Of a DNA stretch of 64,000 bases, positions 11,131 to 23,241 are shown piece after piece. Source of the DNA: Takakia lepidozioides (taxonomy: Eukaryota; Streptophyta; Takakiopsida; Takakiales; Takakiaceae). The position numbers and the translations under genes were made by a program. The DNA lies in assembly GCA_030704615.1 (NCBI GenBank), contig CM060731.1:57950756-58014755 (forward strand). Direction: 5' to 3'. Within the stretch, counting starts at the first letter, position 1; each line of letters starts with the position of its first letter. Below the pieces are notes generated by a model, which saw nothing but the letters and a program-made list of their open reading frames with translations, did not search any database and was not told the DNA's origin.

Positions 11131-13260
11131 ATAAGGGGAGGGGACTTGCTTTTGTAGCATAATGACAACATTCTTGCCTGGCACACTTCTTCCCACCATG
11201 GATCTTTTCTTTTTTCACAATTCAACATTCCTAATTCATCAGATAACATACTAAACCAGTGAGCGGCACAGTACAATTTTAAAATACTTCGTAGCATGCC
11301 TAATAAATTCTTCAGTATAGTATTAGTCACCAATAATCCTCTAGACCCAGCTGATCACCTCGTTTTACCAGAAACTGCTCAACTGGAGTCTTTTCCTCAA
11401 AATTCACCTCAACAGCTCAAAGAAGCTCTTGTAGTCCGTTGCAGTGTATACCATTTATGATGCTCAAGTTATGTAAAGATTCTGGACACATGCGTCTGAC
11501 AATCTAGCCTGTGTGCCTGTATGCTCCATTCAATGGGAGATTTCCCTATTACTCTAAAGAGAATATTATGCAAGGGGAGCAGAGGTAGGAAGTGACACTT
11601 TCTCTCGGCGGCATACCTTCTTGGCTCAAGCGCCTCAACACAAGTCAAAATCTTTTTCATCAAGCTTTCTTGGGGTGATACAATTGCACTTTTGATGGTT
11701 GCAGTATGTGAAAGCAGAAGTGGAAAAGGCTTAGAGAACTATGCCCCCATAGCCAACTGCCTGCTGTCCATTTCTGGTCATTGCTTGTCCACATTTCCTT
11801 CAAGCCTCCCCAACTCGGCTTTCAAGCCCAGAAGTGAAAATGGCTTGGTACTCCCTCCCGGGGTAGTGATGGCAGCAGTGTTTGGAGTCAAGGTTGAGTT
11901 CAGGCTATCACTTTTGAGATAATCCAGCAGCCCTCTGCTTATCAATAGGATTAGGTCTGTATATCACTGGAGGATTTCCATCAAGCCACTTCGCCATGGA
12001 AATGGCAACTCCTCTGTCTGGGGCACAATGCTTAATTTCTCTCCAGGAAGGCAAGACTCTCGGTAGCCCCATTGACACATGCGGTAAGCCGGGTAGCTAT
12101 GACCGATCAGTCGGACCATGCGAAACACAAATTGCTTCCAGAGGCCCAGGTGGACCCAATTGGCCCCACAAATTATGCCCTGCCTAACCAGCACCCTCCA
12201 AGAACTCATACACAGCTACGGAGTGAAGAATTGCCCCCAAAATCCTAGAGATTCTACAGCAGTGGACCCTTCAACAAGACGTTTGACCAACTTACTTAGA
12301 AATCTGGACCAAATCTTGCGTGATTCCTTACTCTGCAAGAAGCTTACTCCATCTTAACTTGTAACCAGCAAACTGAACCTCGTCAGCGCTGGGCGTTTCA
12401 GAGACCACCGACCTGGAAGCAGGAAGATGATGCAACCGGGTTGCAAGTTCCTACTCCTAGTCACCTACCCAGGAAATCCACCGTCCTTTGCTTCTCCTTT
12501 CCAGACCGTCAAAGCAAACGAGAGAGAGAGAGGGTCCTTCTTGACTTCGCTGGTGTCCTGCATGCAGGGACAGGGCAGGGCAACAACAAGTTGAGGAGAC
12601 ATGGCATGTTGCCAGCTTGGCTGCTCATGCCATGATGTGCATGCATGTTCACATGTCTCTTTAGTGGCACTGTGGGAATTTGTTTGTTTTGTTTTTTGAG
12701 AAATGTCATGTAATGAGTATGATAGGTGGATTACGTATAATGATTGAAAGAACTCATATATATTAAATGATAACTTCCACACCCCCCAAAAAATAAGAAA
12801 CTCAAAAAGGAAAAACAAAAAACAAAAAACAAAAACAAAAACAAGAAAAAGGGAAAAAATATGTGAGGGAGAGGAATAAGGTGGCTGACTTGGCTGCACT
12901 CAGTTTTGGTTGTTAGAAGCCAAGATTGCCGCTGCTCCCACACCCTCTCCCTCCCTCTCCTTATGTCATCCATGGCGGTAGTGGAGGTACACGAGGGAGT
13001 GTCTCAGAAGGAGGAGGAGATGGTGGGCTGTCTAGAGGGTTGCTATGGCGGCGATTGGGTCAATCAGTAAGGTTGACAAGTGCCTTCTTTTCGTTTTTGT
13101 GATTCTAGTCTCCTGGTGCAGAGCCCCACTTCGCAGCTCCTGAGCTCTCTCAAGATCATCAGACCGCACAGGGACCCAGAACGTTCTGCAAGCTCTCCCT
13201 TTCTCTCAGACACGCAGTGCCCACGGCTTAGCAATAATCCAGGTGCACACACCGCTAAGG
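11131..13260. other. Intergenic between DHQ synthase and exostosin genes
   Basis: It holds the DHQ synthase 3' UTR and then sequence without a recognisable gene. There is an A-rich stretch at 12788-12858 and short GAGA runs near 12520. The small open frames (for example 11692-11922 and 12441-12635) show no similarity that I know and are not called. Confidence 0.45.
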
Positions 13261-13269
13261 ACTTAGGTC

Positions 13270-13385
13270 GACTCTCTCTCTCTCTCTCAAAAGGCCAGGA
13301 CTCTTATATGATCTCTAGTGTCGCGCAAGATCTCATGGTTCTTTAATCTTAGGTAAGGTGAATTTCTCTCTCTCTCTCTCTCACA
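13270..13385 (+). repeat. CT-microsatellite clusters upstream of exostosin gene
   Basis: Two pyrimidine microsatellites, (CT)n at about 13271-13288 and 13363-13382, lie 300-430 bp upstream of the exostosin start. A GAGA-rich tract directly precedes the ATG (13677-13703). CT/GAGA tracts are common near plant transcription starts and in 5' leaders; a regulatory role here is inference. Confidence 0.5.
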
Positions 13386-13703
13386 CACTAAGGGTTGCCA
13401 GAGACCGTGTCTATACTCTCCGCGCAGCTTAGATCCAAGGGTATATCGGACGATGATAGAATCCAACACTACTGAAGTTCTTCGATACTCTTCCAGGTCA
13501 ACAGCCGTTGTGACCCTTCATTGTATTCTGCACTTGTTAGAATTTCACGAGCAAACTCCTTCTAGACTTTCAATTTGTAAACGATTTTGTCCATTTATAT
13601 CGCAGCTTGTTTCGACTCCTTAGACCCCTGATAAAACTTAGAAACAGCGAGCTGATTGGTGGTTCTCATCAAACGGGAGAGAGCGAGCGAGCGAGAGAGA
13701 GAG

Positions 13704-15083
13704 ATGGCCAAAGCAAGGGGCTCCATTTGGCTACTCGCACTTTTCGGTCTGGCAATATTTCTCTGCCTGATGAGCTTCCACACCTCGCCCTTATACAACG
13801 TGTGTTCAAAAGCCCCGATTTTCCAAGGGGAGGCACTGTCTGGGATTGACGCCACCGGGAACTGCAACTGCTCCGTAGTCTACGGCTTCGAGGATCAAAA
13901 ACCCTTAAACCCCTCTTTCAGCTGTGTTTGCTTGCCCAGGGACCCTGTAGATTGCCCCCAGGATGAGGTTCGGGAATTGGAGAAAGAAGTGGTGAAGGAG
14001 AAGCGTCCTGACCCAGAAGCAGTGCAAACAGGTCCCGTGTACGTCGAAGGGAGGGCCTGGCACTACCCTGCAAGGTTCCCTCTATGCTCCATGGATGCTT
14101 GCTTCAATTATTCCAAATGTGACAATGCTGATGATCTCTTGATCTACTCCTATGACTTGCCTAGCACTCCAGTTCGGTACTTCTCTCGGATCAACGAGTC
14201 TAAATGGCACACGAACGACCCCGGACAGGCTTGCCTTTTCTTCGTGTACCTAGACTCCTCGAGCCCATGGCCACCACATCCCAGCACACTGCCTTACTGG
14301 AATGGAGGTCTGAATCACGTGCTGATCATCTTCGCCGATAAGTGGGCGCAGAAGGGTCCACCCCAGGAGTCTATTGGTTTTGCATCAGTCATGGCGAGCG
14401 ACATACATGAGACAATCTACCGTGCAGGGTTTGACATCAGCATTCCTCTCCCTGGTAACCATCACATGAGAGAGCTCCAGTCGGTGAAGCCATTCGAGCG
14501 GAAGTACTTGGCCACTTTCCGAGGACTCCGCTATTTGGGTCACAGTGGGGAGGCCGTCTTTCGCAGTCGTGATTCCTTCCGAGAAATGCATAATGGGGAG
14601 GACGTGATTGTGGCCACTTCTTGCAAGCATTTCATCAACGACTTGAACCGAGAGAAGGAACCTGCTCTTGGCATCCACTGTGACGAAGATGAGGCAATCC
14701 ATGCAAATCAAAGTTTTACAGATCTCATGAACACCACATTTGGTTTAGTACCTGCCGGTGTGCAGCCAAGCTCCTACCGGTTCATCGAGGTTCTGAGTGC
14801 TGGTTCAATCCCAATTCTAATTGCAGATAATTACGTCAAACCCTTTGACGCTCTTATTCAGTGGCACCGCTGTCTTCTCCAGTTCCCGACGACAGAAATG
14901 CACCGCATTATACCAGTAATTCGTGCCCTGAAAAAGGAGGAGGTAATCAAACGACAGGAGAATTGCTTGCAGATCTACAGAGAATTTCTCAGTGATGATG
15001 ATGCTCTCTTGGAAACAACAGTCAGGGCACTGAAGGCGCGCTTTCTTGGGGCTTTTCCTAATTTCAACGAGGTGAGGAGATAG
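13704..15083 (+). CDS. Exostosin-family (GT47-like) glycosyltransferase
   Basis: Single-exon gene of 459 residues. A short N-terminal cytosolic stretch is followed by one hydrophobic segment (about residues 9-25, WLLALFGLAIFLCLMSF), the type II Golgi anchor expected of this family. A Cys-rich linker with possible N-glycosylation sites (NCS, NYS) leads to the exostosin domain. That domain includes ACLFFVYLDSS, KYLATFRGLRYLG and, near residue 340, the conserved nucleotide-sugar region TTFGLVPAGVQPSSYRFIEV followed by LSAGSIPILIADNYVKPF. Family members build cell-wall or glycan polymers; the exact sugar cannot be read from the sequence. The start at 13704 is preferred over an in-frame ATG at 13656 because the latter would add only a low-complexity RERASERERE stretch before the anchor. 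Confidence 0.9.
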   Translation: MAKARGSIWLLALFGLAIFLCLMSFHTSPLYNVCSKAPIFQGEALSGIDATGNCNCSVVYGFEDQKPLNPSFSCVCLPRDPVDCPQDEVRELEKEVVKEKRPDPEAVQTGPVYVEGRAWHYPARFPLCSMDACFNYSKCDNADDLLIYSYDLPSTPVRYFSRINESKWHTNDPGQACLFFVYLDSSSPWPPHPSTLPYWNGGLNHVLIIFADKWAQKGPPQESIGFASVMASDIHETIYRAGFDISIPLPGNHHMRELQSVKPFERKYLATFRGLRYLGHSGEAVFRSRDSFREMHNGEDVIVATSCKHFINDLNREKEPALGIHCDEDEAIHANQSFTDLMNTTFGLVPAGVQPSSYRFIEVLSAGSIPILIADNYVKPFDALIQWHRCLLQFPTTEMHRIIPVIRALKKEEVIKRQENCLQIYREFLSDDDALLETTVRALKARFLGAFPNFNEVRR

Positions 15084-16282
15084 TTGGACCCGGGATTTGT
15101 GAAATTACGAATTGCAAGGCTTTGCATGACATTCTTTTGATTACGTGGAATAGACAAGGATAGAAAATCTGAGTGGGCAACGGCTTTACGCGCATTGAAC
15201 TATGGCGGCTCAATTGGAACAAAGAGGAACTTTTGGCTTAGTGTGACGCTGTGGGAAGACTGCTACAATCCAGCATCTGTTAGATCACCTCGAAGGCTTA
15301 TGCTCCTCAATCTGTTGATGTCTGTAACAGAGTTGGTTCCCTGCTTTTGAGTTCTTGACCCACTTATACTCCTTGCTGCCTTGGCCCATTTGCCTACTGG
15401 CGCTTTAAGGTTCGAAGAACTCATGATAACATCACTTCCTCAAATTTTGACAGAAAAGGCACGGCATGCTTTGAACGCGATGGGCTTAAGATTGCTATAC
15501 GCAAGTGAGTTCACAGGTGAGATGTCGTTCCTCCAGGTTCTTCTGGCATCGTAGTTTCTCGCTCTTTGGGGCCAGTGCCTTGACGTGATCCTTGTGCAGC
15601 GCTTCCTGGCTCTGACGCAGAATGTTTGGGAAGAACTCACGCTGGAATGGAACAATCTTCATACACATCACTAGTGTCAAAAGCGATCAGTCTTCCCTTT
15701 CGGAGACTAGTTTAATAGAAGACTTGAAATTCATGGACACTGAAAGATTACATAGCAACCCACAACAAGTTTCCCGACATGCTTGTTTCCAGTCTGCTTG
15801 TTTTAGTGCGAGAAAATTTCCTACTCTGCAAGTGTTTGTACCTCGAGGATAGGGTTCATTGACCAAGGAGGGGTATAGGTATGAGCAGGGCTCAGCATGC
15901 GTGCAATGTTGCAAGCAGTAAGTTTTGGTCTACACCTACATCTTGTTTCTGTTCAATCCCTGCTCAGCTCACCAGCTCACCTGCCAAACATGACGTTGAA
16001 GTGGGAAGGGCCTGGAATGCAGAATGTAAGCACATAAAATGAAGAACTTGCGGACAGATGAAGGGAACTCTCAAGTTAATTGGAAGTGTGTGGAACTTGA
16101 AAGCCTGATGGTTACGCTTCACAGAATTTTAGGCAGCTTCTACAGGATTCCTCTCTTTGAATGACTGGAGTGCTGGAGTTCTTTTTGGATTACAACTGCA
16201 AAACCAGGAGCCAACTCCCTTGCATGGAACCATGTTGGAATAAAGTCCCAATTCGCAATAATCACCTATGATAATCTCTCGC
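15084..16282. other. Exostosin 3' flank and intergenic
   Basis: Contains the 3' UTR of the exostosin gene and then sequence without a recognised gene or repeat. Confidence 0.45.
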
Positions 16283-16463
16283 TTACATGTATCAGAGCAA
16301 GTTGAAGTTAATGTCCAGTGAATTCACTCACAGAGCCTACTGCTTGATGCACAGGCCATCAAGAGCCCAAGGGACGGTTGAAGGAACATGTTCAAGGACT
16401 GAACCCATGGTCACCCTGGTTGGCAAGGCGCAAACTCCCAACCACTAGGTTGCCTGCTCAAGT
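16283..16463 (-). mobile_element. tRNA-derived SINE, type A, copy 2
   Basis: Same layout as 8526-8712 on the same strand. The head is CACTTGAGCAGGCAACCTAG; a GGGTTCAGTCC B-box-like element and the shared body words GGCCTGTGCATCAAGCAG and TAGGCTCTGTGAG follow. The A box is less well kept than in copy 1 (CAACCTAGTGG). Confidence 0.68.
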
Positions 16464-16709
16464 GAATATTTCCCAGTGACATCAAAGAATTTCACCCTCT
16501 TGGGGCCCCAATCTTAATCTTTTCAGGAAACCTTGTTTGGTGCAAAACTTTCAATCCTCATAACTACAGAACTTTCTTCATGCATACAGGACCTTGCAAT
16601 CAAAAGGCTCACTGCTGGTGTTTCTAGCCATACTAAATCATGATCATCATGCAATGACACGAATCACTTCTTCAACTGAAGTGGCAAATTGTGACCTTTC
16701 TGTTGCAAT

Positions 16710-19241
16710 TCACCAGCGATCGCCACAAGAACAAACCCCATCTTGGAAGTGATGAAAGCGGTTGGCATCCCGCACAATAATTGCTCTGCCAACAATCTTT
16801 GAGATAAACTTGGCGGCAGTGTGACAATCACTGCAAACCCAAAGGTTCTTAATAATGCGGATAGGCATCCCAGGGAGTGTGGAGATAAGCCCAAACGCAA
16901 TGGCCAACTTCTCACTGTGGTGGCAAATAGAAGATACCCTTTGCTCCTCCTCCACATCATGCAGTACAAAGCGCATGTCAGGCACATACCCAGCCTCCTT
17001 CATCAGCTGGAACAATCCCCTCAGCTCAGTATGGATTTCCTCAATTTGTGGATGTAGATCATCTTCCACAACGAATGCATGCACCACATTATCGACCTCA
17101 ATACAACTGCGTCCTGGGTCCTTTCTCACACATCTGTCTTCCATCATTTTCCTCATCTTGTCTCTGTCATCCCACCTGCTAGCTGCAGCATAAATGTTTG
17201 AAAGCAGCACATAAGCTGCAGTGTTCTGTGGATCCCATTTGAGAATGCATTTTGCAGCATGTTCTGCAAGCTCCACATCATCATGAACTTTGCAGGCACC
17301 GAGCAAAGCTCCCCACACGGAAGCATTTGGCTCCATTGGCATTTTGTTAATCAACTGCTCTGCCTCCTCCAATCGCCCAGCACGGCCGAGTAGGTCCACC
17401 ATGCATCCAAAATGCTCCACTGTAGGGGTGAGGCCATAATCTGGACTCATTGAATCAAAGTAATGACAGCCTTCATCCACTAGGCCCACATGGCTACATG
17501 CAGAGAGAAGAGATGTGAAGGTGATAGCATTCGGCTTCAAGCCTGCCTTTCGCATTTGTTCAAATAAATGGGGGGCCTCCCTACCACACCCATGCAGGCC
17601 AGATCCTGCAATCATCACACTCCATGAGACCACATCTCGTTTAGCCATATTGTTGAACACTTGACGCGCATCCTCTATGCTCCCACAGTTGGCATACATG
17701 TCAACAAGGGCGGTCTCCAAAATAACATCTGACGCAATCCCAGCTTTGATTATGTCAGAATGAATCTGCTTGCCCTTTTCCAGGGCTCCTAGAGTCGCAC
17801 ACGCATTGAGAATGCAATTGAATGTCACCTTGTCCGGCCTCATACCTTCCCATTGCATTTGCTCATAGAGTTTGAAAGCCTCTGTACCATATCCATGCTC
17901 AGCATATCCTGCAATCATGGCACTATATGAGACCAGGTCTCGTTTTGCCATATCGTCGAATACTCGGCCCGCATTTTTTATGCTCCCGCATTTGGCATAC
18001 ATGTCAACAAGAGCAGTCTCCAGAATAAAATCTGATGCAATTTGTGATTTGATGATATCAGCATGGACCTCCTTGCCCTTTTCAAGGTCTCCTAGGCTGG
18101 CACAGGCTTTAAGAACACTACTAAAAGTTGCCACATCAGGTGCCACCCCTTCCCATTGCATTTGCACATAGAGAATGGAAACTTCCCTGTCAAACTTAGA
18201 TTCAGCATATCCGGCTATCATAGCATTCCACGAAACCACATTTCGTTTGGTCATCTTTTTGAACACTTGATGTGCATCTATCATGCTCCCACATTTGGCA
18301 TACATGTCAACAAGAGCAGTCTCCAAAATGATCTCTGACTTAATTCCCATTTTGATGATGTCAGCATGGACCTCCTTGCCCTTACCCAGGGCCCCTAGGC
18401 TGGCACAGGCATTGAGAATGCAAATGAATGTCACCCTATTGGGAACCACCCCTTCCCATTGCAGTTGTTCATACATCTTGAAAGCCTCCCTACCACACCC
18501 ACAGTGGGCATATCCTGCGATCATAGCATTCCATGAGACCACATCTCGTTTTATCATGTTGTCAAACACTTCTCGTGCATCCTTTACACTTCTGCACTTG
18601 GCATACATGTCAACAAGGGCAGTCTCCAAATTAGTATATGATGAAATTCCAGCTTTAATGATCTCAGCATGGACCTTTTTGCCCTTTGCTAGGACTCCTA
18701 GGCTGGCACATGCATTGAGAACACAAACATATGTAACCCGGTCGGGAGTCACCCCTTCCTGTTGCATTTGCTCATAGATTTTGAAGGCCTCCTTGGCATG
18801 CCCATGCTTGACATATCCTGTCATCATCATAGTCCAGGTAAACATATCTCGCTCAGGCATTTTATCAAACACTCCGCGGGCGTCCACCACACTTCCACAC
18901 TTGGCATACATGTTGATAAGCTTGTTAAACAGAAAGATGTTTGGCTGGTATCCACTCTGGACAATGTGGGCGTGCACCTGCTTTCCCTCTGCTAGTTGTC
19001 TCATGTCAATACACCCCTGCAAGAGACAGACATATGTGTTGGAGTCTCCCTGGATTTCTTGGTTCAAAATGTGCAGCGCCTCTTTCAGTCGTCCAGCCTT
19101 ACATAGTACCCTCACATCCGCACAAGTGGCAAAAGAGTTTTTGTCAACCCCTCTTTCAAAGGAAGTGATGGTGGTTGAGGTATTACCCCTGCCGCCAGTC
19201 TGATGTCCACCAAACAGGTGTGCTTGTTTCACCCCTGCCAT
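16710..19241 (-). CDS. PLS-class PPR protein with E, E+ and DYW domains (RNA-editing factor)
   Basis: Uninterrupted 843-codon frame starting at 19241. After a short leader come about six P-L-S repeat blocks (for example [32 protein letters not shown] and [11 protein letters not shown] words). An E/E+ region follows ([33 protein letters not shown]), then a DYW cytidine-deaminase domain in the last ~90 residues. The zinc ligands are present: H-S-E in [13 protein letters not shown] and C-S-D-C in [11 protein letters not shown]. Such proteins bind organelle transcripts and convert C to U. The terminal tripeptide is DRW, not DYW. No N-terminal targeting peptide is obvious from this start, so an upstream exon is possible; TGCAG just before the ATG could be a splice acceptor. 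The broken paralogues at 3.4-7.6 and 61.3-63.6 kb are derived from the same family. Confidence 0.94.
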   Translation of the reverse strand: MAGVKQAHLFGGHQTGGRGNTSTTITSFERGVDKNSFATCADVRVLCKAGRLKEALHILNQEIQGDSNTYVCLLQGCIDMRQLAEGKQVHAHIVQSGYQPNIFLFNKLINMYAKCGSVVDARGVFDKMPERDMFTWTMMMTGYVKHGHAKEAFKIYEQMQQEGVTPDRVTYVCVLNACASLGVLAKGKKVHAEIIKAGISSYTNLETALVDMYAKCRSVKDAREVFDNMIKRDVVSWNAMIAGYAHCGCGREAFKMYEQLQWEGVVPNRVTFICILNACASLGALGKGKEVHADIIKMGIKSEIILETALVDMYAKCGSMIDAHQVFKKMTKRNVVSWNAMIAGYAESKFDREVSILYVQMQWEGVAPDVATFSSVLKACASLGDLEKGKEVHADIIKSQIASDFILETALVDMYAKCGSIKNAGRVFDDMAKRDLVSYSAMIAGYAEHGYGTEAFKLYEQMQWEGMRPDKVTFNCILNACATLGALEKGKQIHSDIIKAGIASDVILETALVDMYANCGSIEDARQVFNNMAKRDVVSWSVMIAGSGLHGCGREAPHLFEQMRKAGLKPNAITFTSLLSACSHVGLVDEGCHYFDSMSPDYGLTPTVEHFGCMVDLLGRAGRLEEAEQLINKMPMEPNASVWGALLGACKVHDDVELAEHAAKCILKWDPQNTAAYVLLSNIYAAASRWDDRDKMRKMMEDRCVRKDPGRSCIEVDNVVHAFVVEDDLHPQIEEIHTELRGLFQLMKEAGYVPDMRFVLHDVEEEQRVSSICHHSEKLAIAFGLISTLPGMPIRIIKNLWVCSDCHTAAKFISKIVGRAIIVRDANRFHHFQDGVCSCGDRW

Positions 19242-19259
19242 CCTGCATCACTCAAAACT

Positions 19260-19720
19260 CTTAATTACAGACCTTGTAATTCAAACTCATCTCAACACCA
19301 AGCACCATACCTTGAGGAAAAATCAGCTTGATAAGGACAGACTTGTTGCATATCATTTGGGTTACACATTTGCAGCTGCCATCTAGTTTGGAATAAACTG
19401 TACTAATTCCAGCTATTTGCCTCAAAATAATACCCGATGTATTCTCGATGTGGAGCTCCATAGTGTATATGGACATTAGAACCGTCATCAGATTGTGCCT
19501 GACCTTGTGTCATGACAGCTAGCTCTGCTTCCACCCAAGGGGATGTTGCCTGACTTTCGATCCAAAGGACCTCCCTTGTGGTATTATGTCTGAAGTCTGC
19601 TGACATTTGATCTGCCTGTGAAAACCACCTCTGTGCAGCTGAGCAACCATAGCTTTAGACACAGCCTGGACCAGGCTCCAAACAACTAAGCCTACAAGCA
19701 TTACTTCAAACGACAGGCAA
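19260..19720 (-). other. Conserved PPR-family leader, possible upstream ORF
   Basis: Upstream of the intact PPR gene, 19480-19700 resembles 6060-6240 (before PPR pseudogene B) and, more loosely, 3400-3560 (before pseudogene A). In the two best copies an open frame of 60-69 codons runs through the block and ends in the same KQS-stop (AAGCAGAGCTAG). This is either simply part of the duplicated promoter/5' UTR or a conserved upstream ORF. Confidence 0.5.
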
Positions 19721-19742
19721 TAACTTTGATAAACAACTTCGT

Positions 19743-20890
19743 GGATGGAGGACCAACTGATTCACAACACAATGAATACATCTTATGCGAAAGAATCAAT
19801 TGTACCGGAAGGTGCAGATAATTCAGGAGATACCGAAGGCAGTAATGCAGAAGGACAAATCTGTAACATATAATCGCCTTCCTCTACAGCCCTTTGAGGA
19901 CCATCCTGCGGACTTCTTTGACCGAAATCGGTGTAGTCTCTGCTTCTGTTGGTCAAGGACAATTTGAAGCCCACTTCGCTCCAACGTACCGAATTTTGAA
20001 GCCCATTGAAAAAACCAATGAGTTTCATGCCTGTATCTTTCTTCGATTTCCCTGGAGGATTTGGGTGGCGTCAAGTCATTACTTGCAAGGCTATGGGGCC
20101 CGGCATTGCCAAGATGAATGCCCATTGCAGCTCCACAGCCTGCCCCTTCACTCTGCTGCGTGATGTGCTGCCTCCCACGAATTCATCCCGAGAAGAAAGT
20201 AGACCCCCTGGTATAGCCTCTCCCTGCACAAAAACTGCCACCATCCCTGTACATGCAAGGAACTAAACCCTAAACCAACCCTCTGCAAGATAAAGATAAA
20301 ACCCACATCCTCAATGATAGATTGGATCTACCTACTTCAAACACTAGACCTCATTGGAAATATCATCGTCCCTAATGTAGTAGAGCAGTTAGAAAACCCA
20401 AATTGCTGGCTACTTTCGGCCCCAACATGCTTCGCTTGGCCAAAACAACAATGCTCACTCTTAAAATTCCTCTTATGACTCTCGGGCCCCCGTACTGACT
20501 ATTGGGCACTCGAAACTGCCACATGGACATTGAGTTTCCCATTGAAAGCCCACGTCTGCTTGAATTTCCAAAGAAAGTAAGTTCCATGAACGATTCCAAC
20601 CACAAGACATGTTGGGTGCTCGTCGGCGGTGTGAATTTAGCCTACCGCAACTACCATCGTTAGTGCCGACCGCCCAATCGTAGACGACAATGAAATTCAT
20701 AAGAGGTCTGAGTACTGCGCCATCGAAAGCGATAAATGCGAGAGTGTTGCTTCAATTCCGCCACAACGCTTGTGCTCAACTTGGATCCAAACTCCGGCGT
20801 AAAAACCTCCAAAAATTTTCCGAGTGGATTTCTGGAGGGCCTTGCTTTCCGGCTTTTCGTTTCCTGTACCGCGAAATGGTCCTGAAATGG
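19743..20890. other. Intergenic, no gene supported
   Basis: Short frames exist on both strands but none carries a motif that I recognise. The end of this stretch may hold an eroded 5' part of the lipase pseudogene. Confidence 0.35.
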
Positions 20891-20898
20891 TCATGCAG

Positions 20899-23241
20899 GA
20901 ATTTTGGGACTCGTCATTTGATCAACATGTGTCGATTGATTTGCCTGCCTTGGTTTCTTATGTCTACGGGAGAACTGGCACTCCAGTTCATTATGTGGGT
21001 CACTCTCTGGTAATACATCGCGCACCGGATTCTGTTCTAAGTGGTCACCAAATTCCATTCTGTCAAATTCTAGACTCTAGCATGTCTTACCAGCCGCCGC
21101 GTATTGAAAGTTGTACATCGGGGAGGTGGGCAGCACATACATATGTTAGAGGCTGGTCGAGATGTCATTCTACAATTCAAGATAATTGTTATATCCACCT
21201 GAATCAATTTACATCTTGACTGTCGTCTAGTTTGGCTAAACTTAAAGACATGGGACTAAGTAATCGAGATGTATCATGCTACACAGGGAAAAGGATCTCA
21301 ACTGAATTTGAGCTGAATTCAGATAGAACGACAAACATACTCCTGGCACCTACTTCAAACGACAAGCATAATCTGGAGTTGATTCCTTGTAACTGGTTGC
21401 TAACTAGCAGTCAAAATCATGATGAAGCTATCCATTCAAGTTGAAATCGTTCTAAAGGAATTCAAATGTTATAAGTGTATTCTGTCCATGCAGTGAGGTG
21501 GGAGGTGCTCTGCTGGGCGTGGCGTGCAAACAGCCCGGTTTGGACTGCATTCATCTATTATCATTTGTGACATGTGCTAATTTGTTGCCCCATCTCTGAT
21601 CAGACACATTCCCTTGGCCCTCGGACATAACCAGACTGAATACACCCACTTTAGATAACACCGATCCAGGGTCGAGAAGATTGCAAGTACTTTGCTTAAT
21701 TAGCTTGCTCCTGTCATATGGATGCAGCCCCGATTTGTGGATGCAAATTGAACTCTGTCGATGAAAGACGAGAGATCGGGGCCTTGGAGTCGAAGTTGCT
21801 AGTGGGAGAATGGATCTTTCAATTTGATATAACAGTGACATATATATACCTATATGATGCTGAAGTTTTTCCCCGAGTTTTTCTTTCTTTTTGGGCTGCA
21901 TAGGTCTTAGTGAGGCTGAGCCTTCTAATTCTCTTGATCATACAAGGGCATAACTGCTGTTTCAGCTCTTCGAGGGCTGGTTGTTACTTGCAAATCGAGC
22001 CACAATCCACGTCGACTAAGAACATGCAACATCTCTCACAGAGTAAGGCCTTCTCATCACTTGCCCTGCCCAGCAACTCATACATTTTATTCACTCATCG
22101 TGTCTTATTACATAAAATTTATTTTGATGAACTTCTCTAAGTGCCATATACAGGAACATTGCATAGCCACAACATAGAGACCTGCTTACATTATTGCTAG
22201 TGTTCTCCCAATCTCCTTTGTTTTCTGGCTATTTTACAATTGTTATGCAGCACAAAAGTATTCTAAGTTGTAAGAGAATAGATTCTTAGAATACGGAAGG
22301 CTACTCGTGAGGGTTAAGTTTTCAACAACGGTTGATCATTTCTAGTTAGGTTTAGTCTTCAACAAGGAGCAGTTCCCGAGCTGTAGAGTGGAACATGATG
22401 GGTTGGTCGCCAAGAATCTGACCTCTCCAATAGATCCCGTTATCTACGAATGTCACTACCATATGGTATGGAATGATCAAGCTTTGTAGTATGGTGCATG
22501 TTCCACAGTCTTCAAAAGGATGGACCGTGCCAAAGTTTTTTCCACAAAATTTTCTTATGTATAATAAGAAGTATAAATCACCCGGCGTAGCTCCAACCCA
22601 AATCCACTAATCATAAGCTATTATGTTTAACCCGGAATTCAGCTTCAAAGGATCTAGATAGCTATTATGCGGGCGGCCCCTGCTGATTATACTTGGGAGA
22701 CGTTGCCGGCCCAGGCTTCCTGGGGGGTTATTGCACTTGCCTGATCTTGAGTCCAAGGAACTGTACGACGTGCCGCCATACCCCATCCTTTTCGAGCTGC
22801 ACTGTGTGCTCCGTAGAAATCTTCTGTTCTTGATGCATTGTTAAATTGAACTCGTTCTTTCTAAGATGGACTTTAATCAGTCTGACATCTATGTAAGTCC
22901 ATCAATTGAGTCTGGACATGCTGTCGATATCAAAAAATTGGATTCATTAGATCCATATCTAGTGCTGACTCCTGATAATAACATGAAATGTTGCTGTGGT
23001 CCGGAGTGGCGGCTTCAACATGTTCGACAACGGGGCAGTTGGCAATCTGGCGAGCTACCAGCAGCTAACCCCTCCTGCATATGATCTGGCAGCGATCCCG
23101 GAGTCATTTCACATACTTCTGGCGCATGGAGGAGCTGATGCATTGTCCGATCCTCTTGATGTGGGACTCCTGCAAAATGCTCTGGTGTGCGACGTGCAGA
23201 CAATTTTCATCCCCGACCATGCAGACATTGATTCGCTTTGA
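20899..23241 (+). pseudogene. Lysosomal-acid-lipase-like alpha/beta hydrolase, remnant
   Basis: Two lipase blocks are visible. 20899-21009, bounded by AG and GT splice signals, encodes EFWDSSFDQHVSIDLPALVS followed by YVYGRTGTPVHYVGHSL: the region ahead of and including the first part of the G-H-S-x-G nucleophile elbow. About 22990-23241 encodes VVRSGGFNMFDNG, then TPPAYDLAAIPESF and LLAHGGADALSDPLDV, ending in a DHAD motif that supplies the catalytic His. It then stops at DSL, earlier than in usual family members. The 2 kb between should hold the rest of the hydrolase fold, but I find no convincing exon there, and a stop lies just before the C-terminal block. I call it a pseudogene; a gene with very diverged middle exons is possible. 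Confidence 0.7.

Noticed and set aside
12465-12973. Phe/Leu-rich minus-strand frames suggesting membrane proteins
   Set aside because: They are translations of an A-rich tract (12788-12858) and have no conserved segment.
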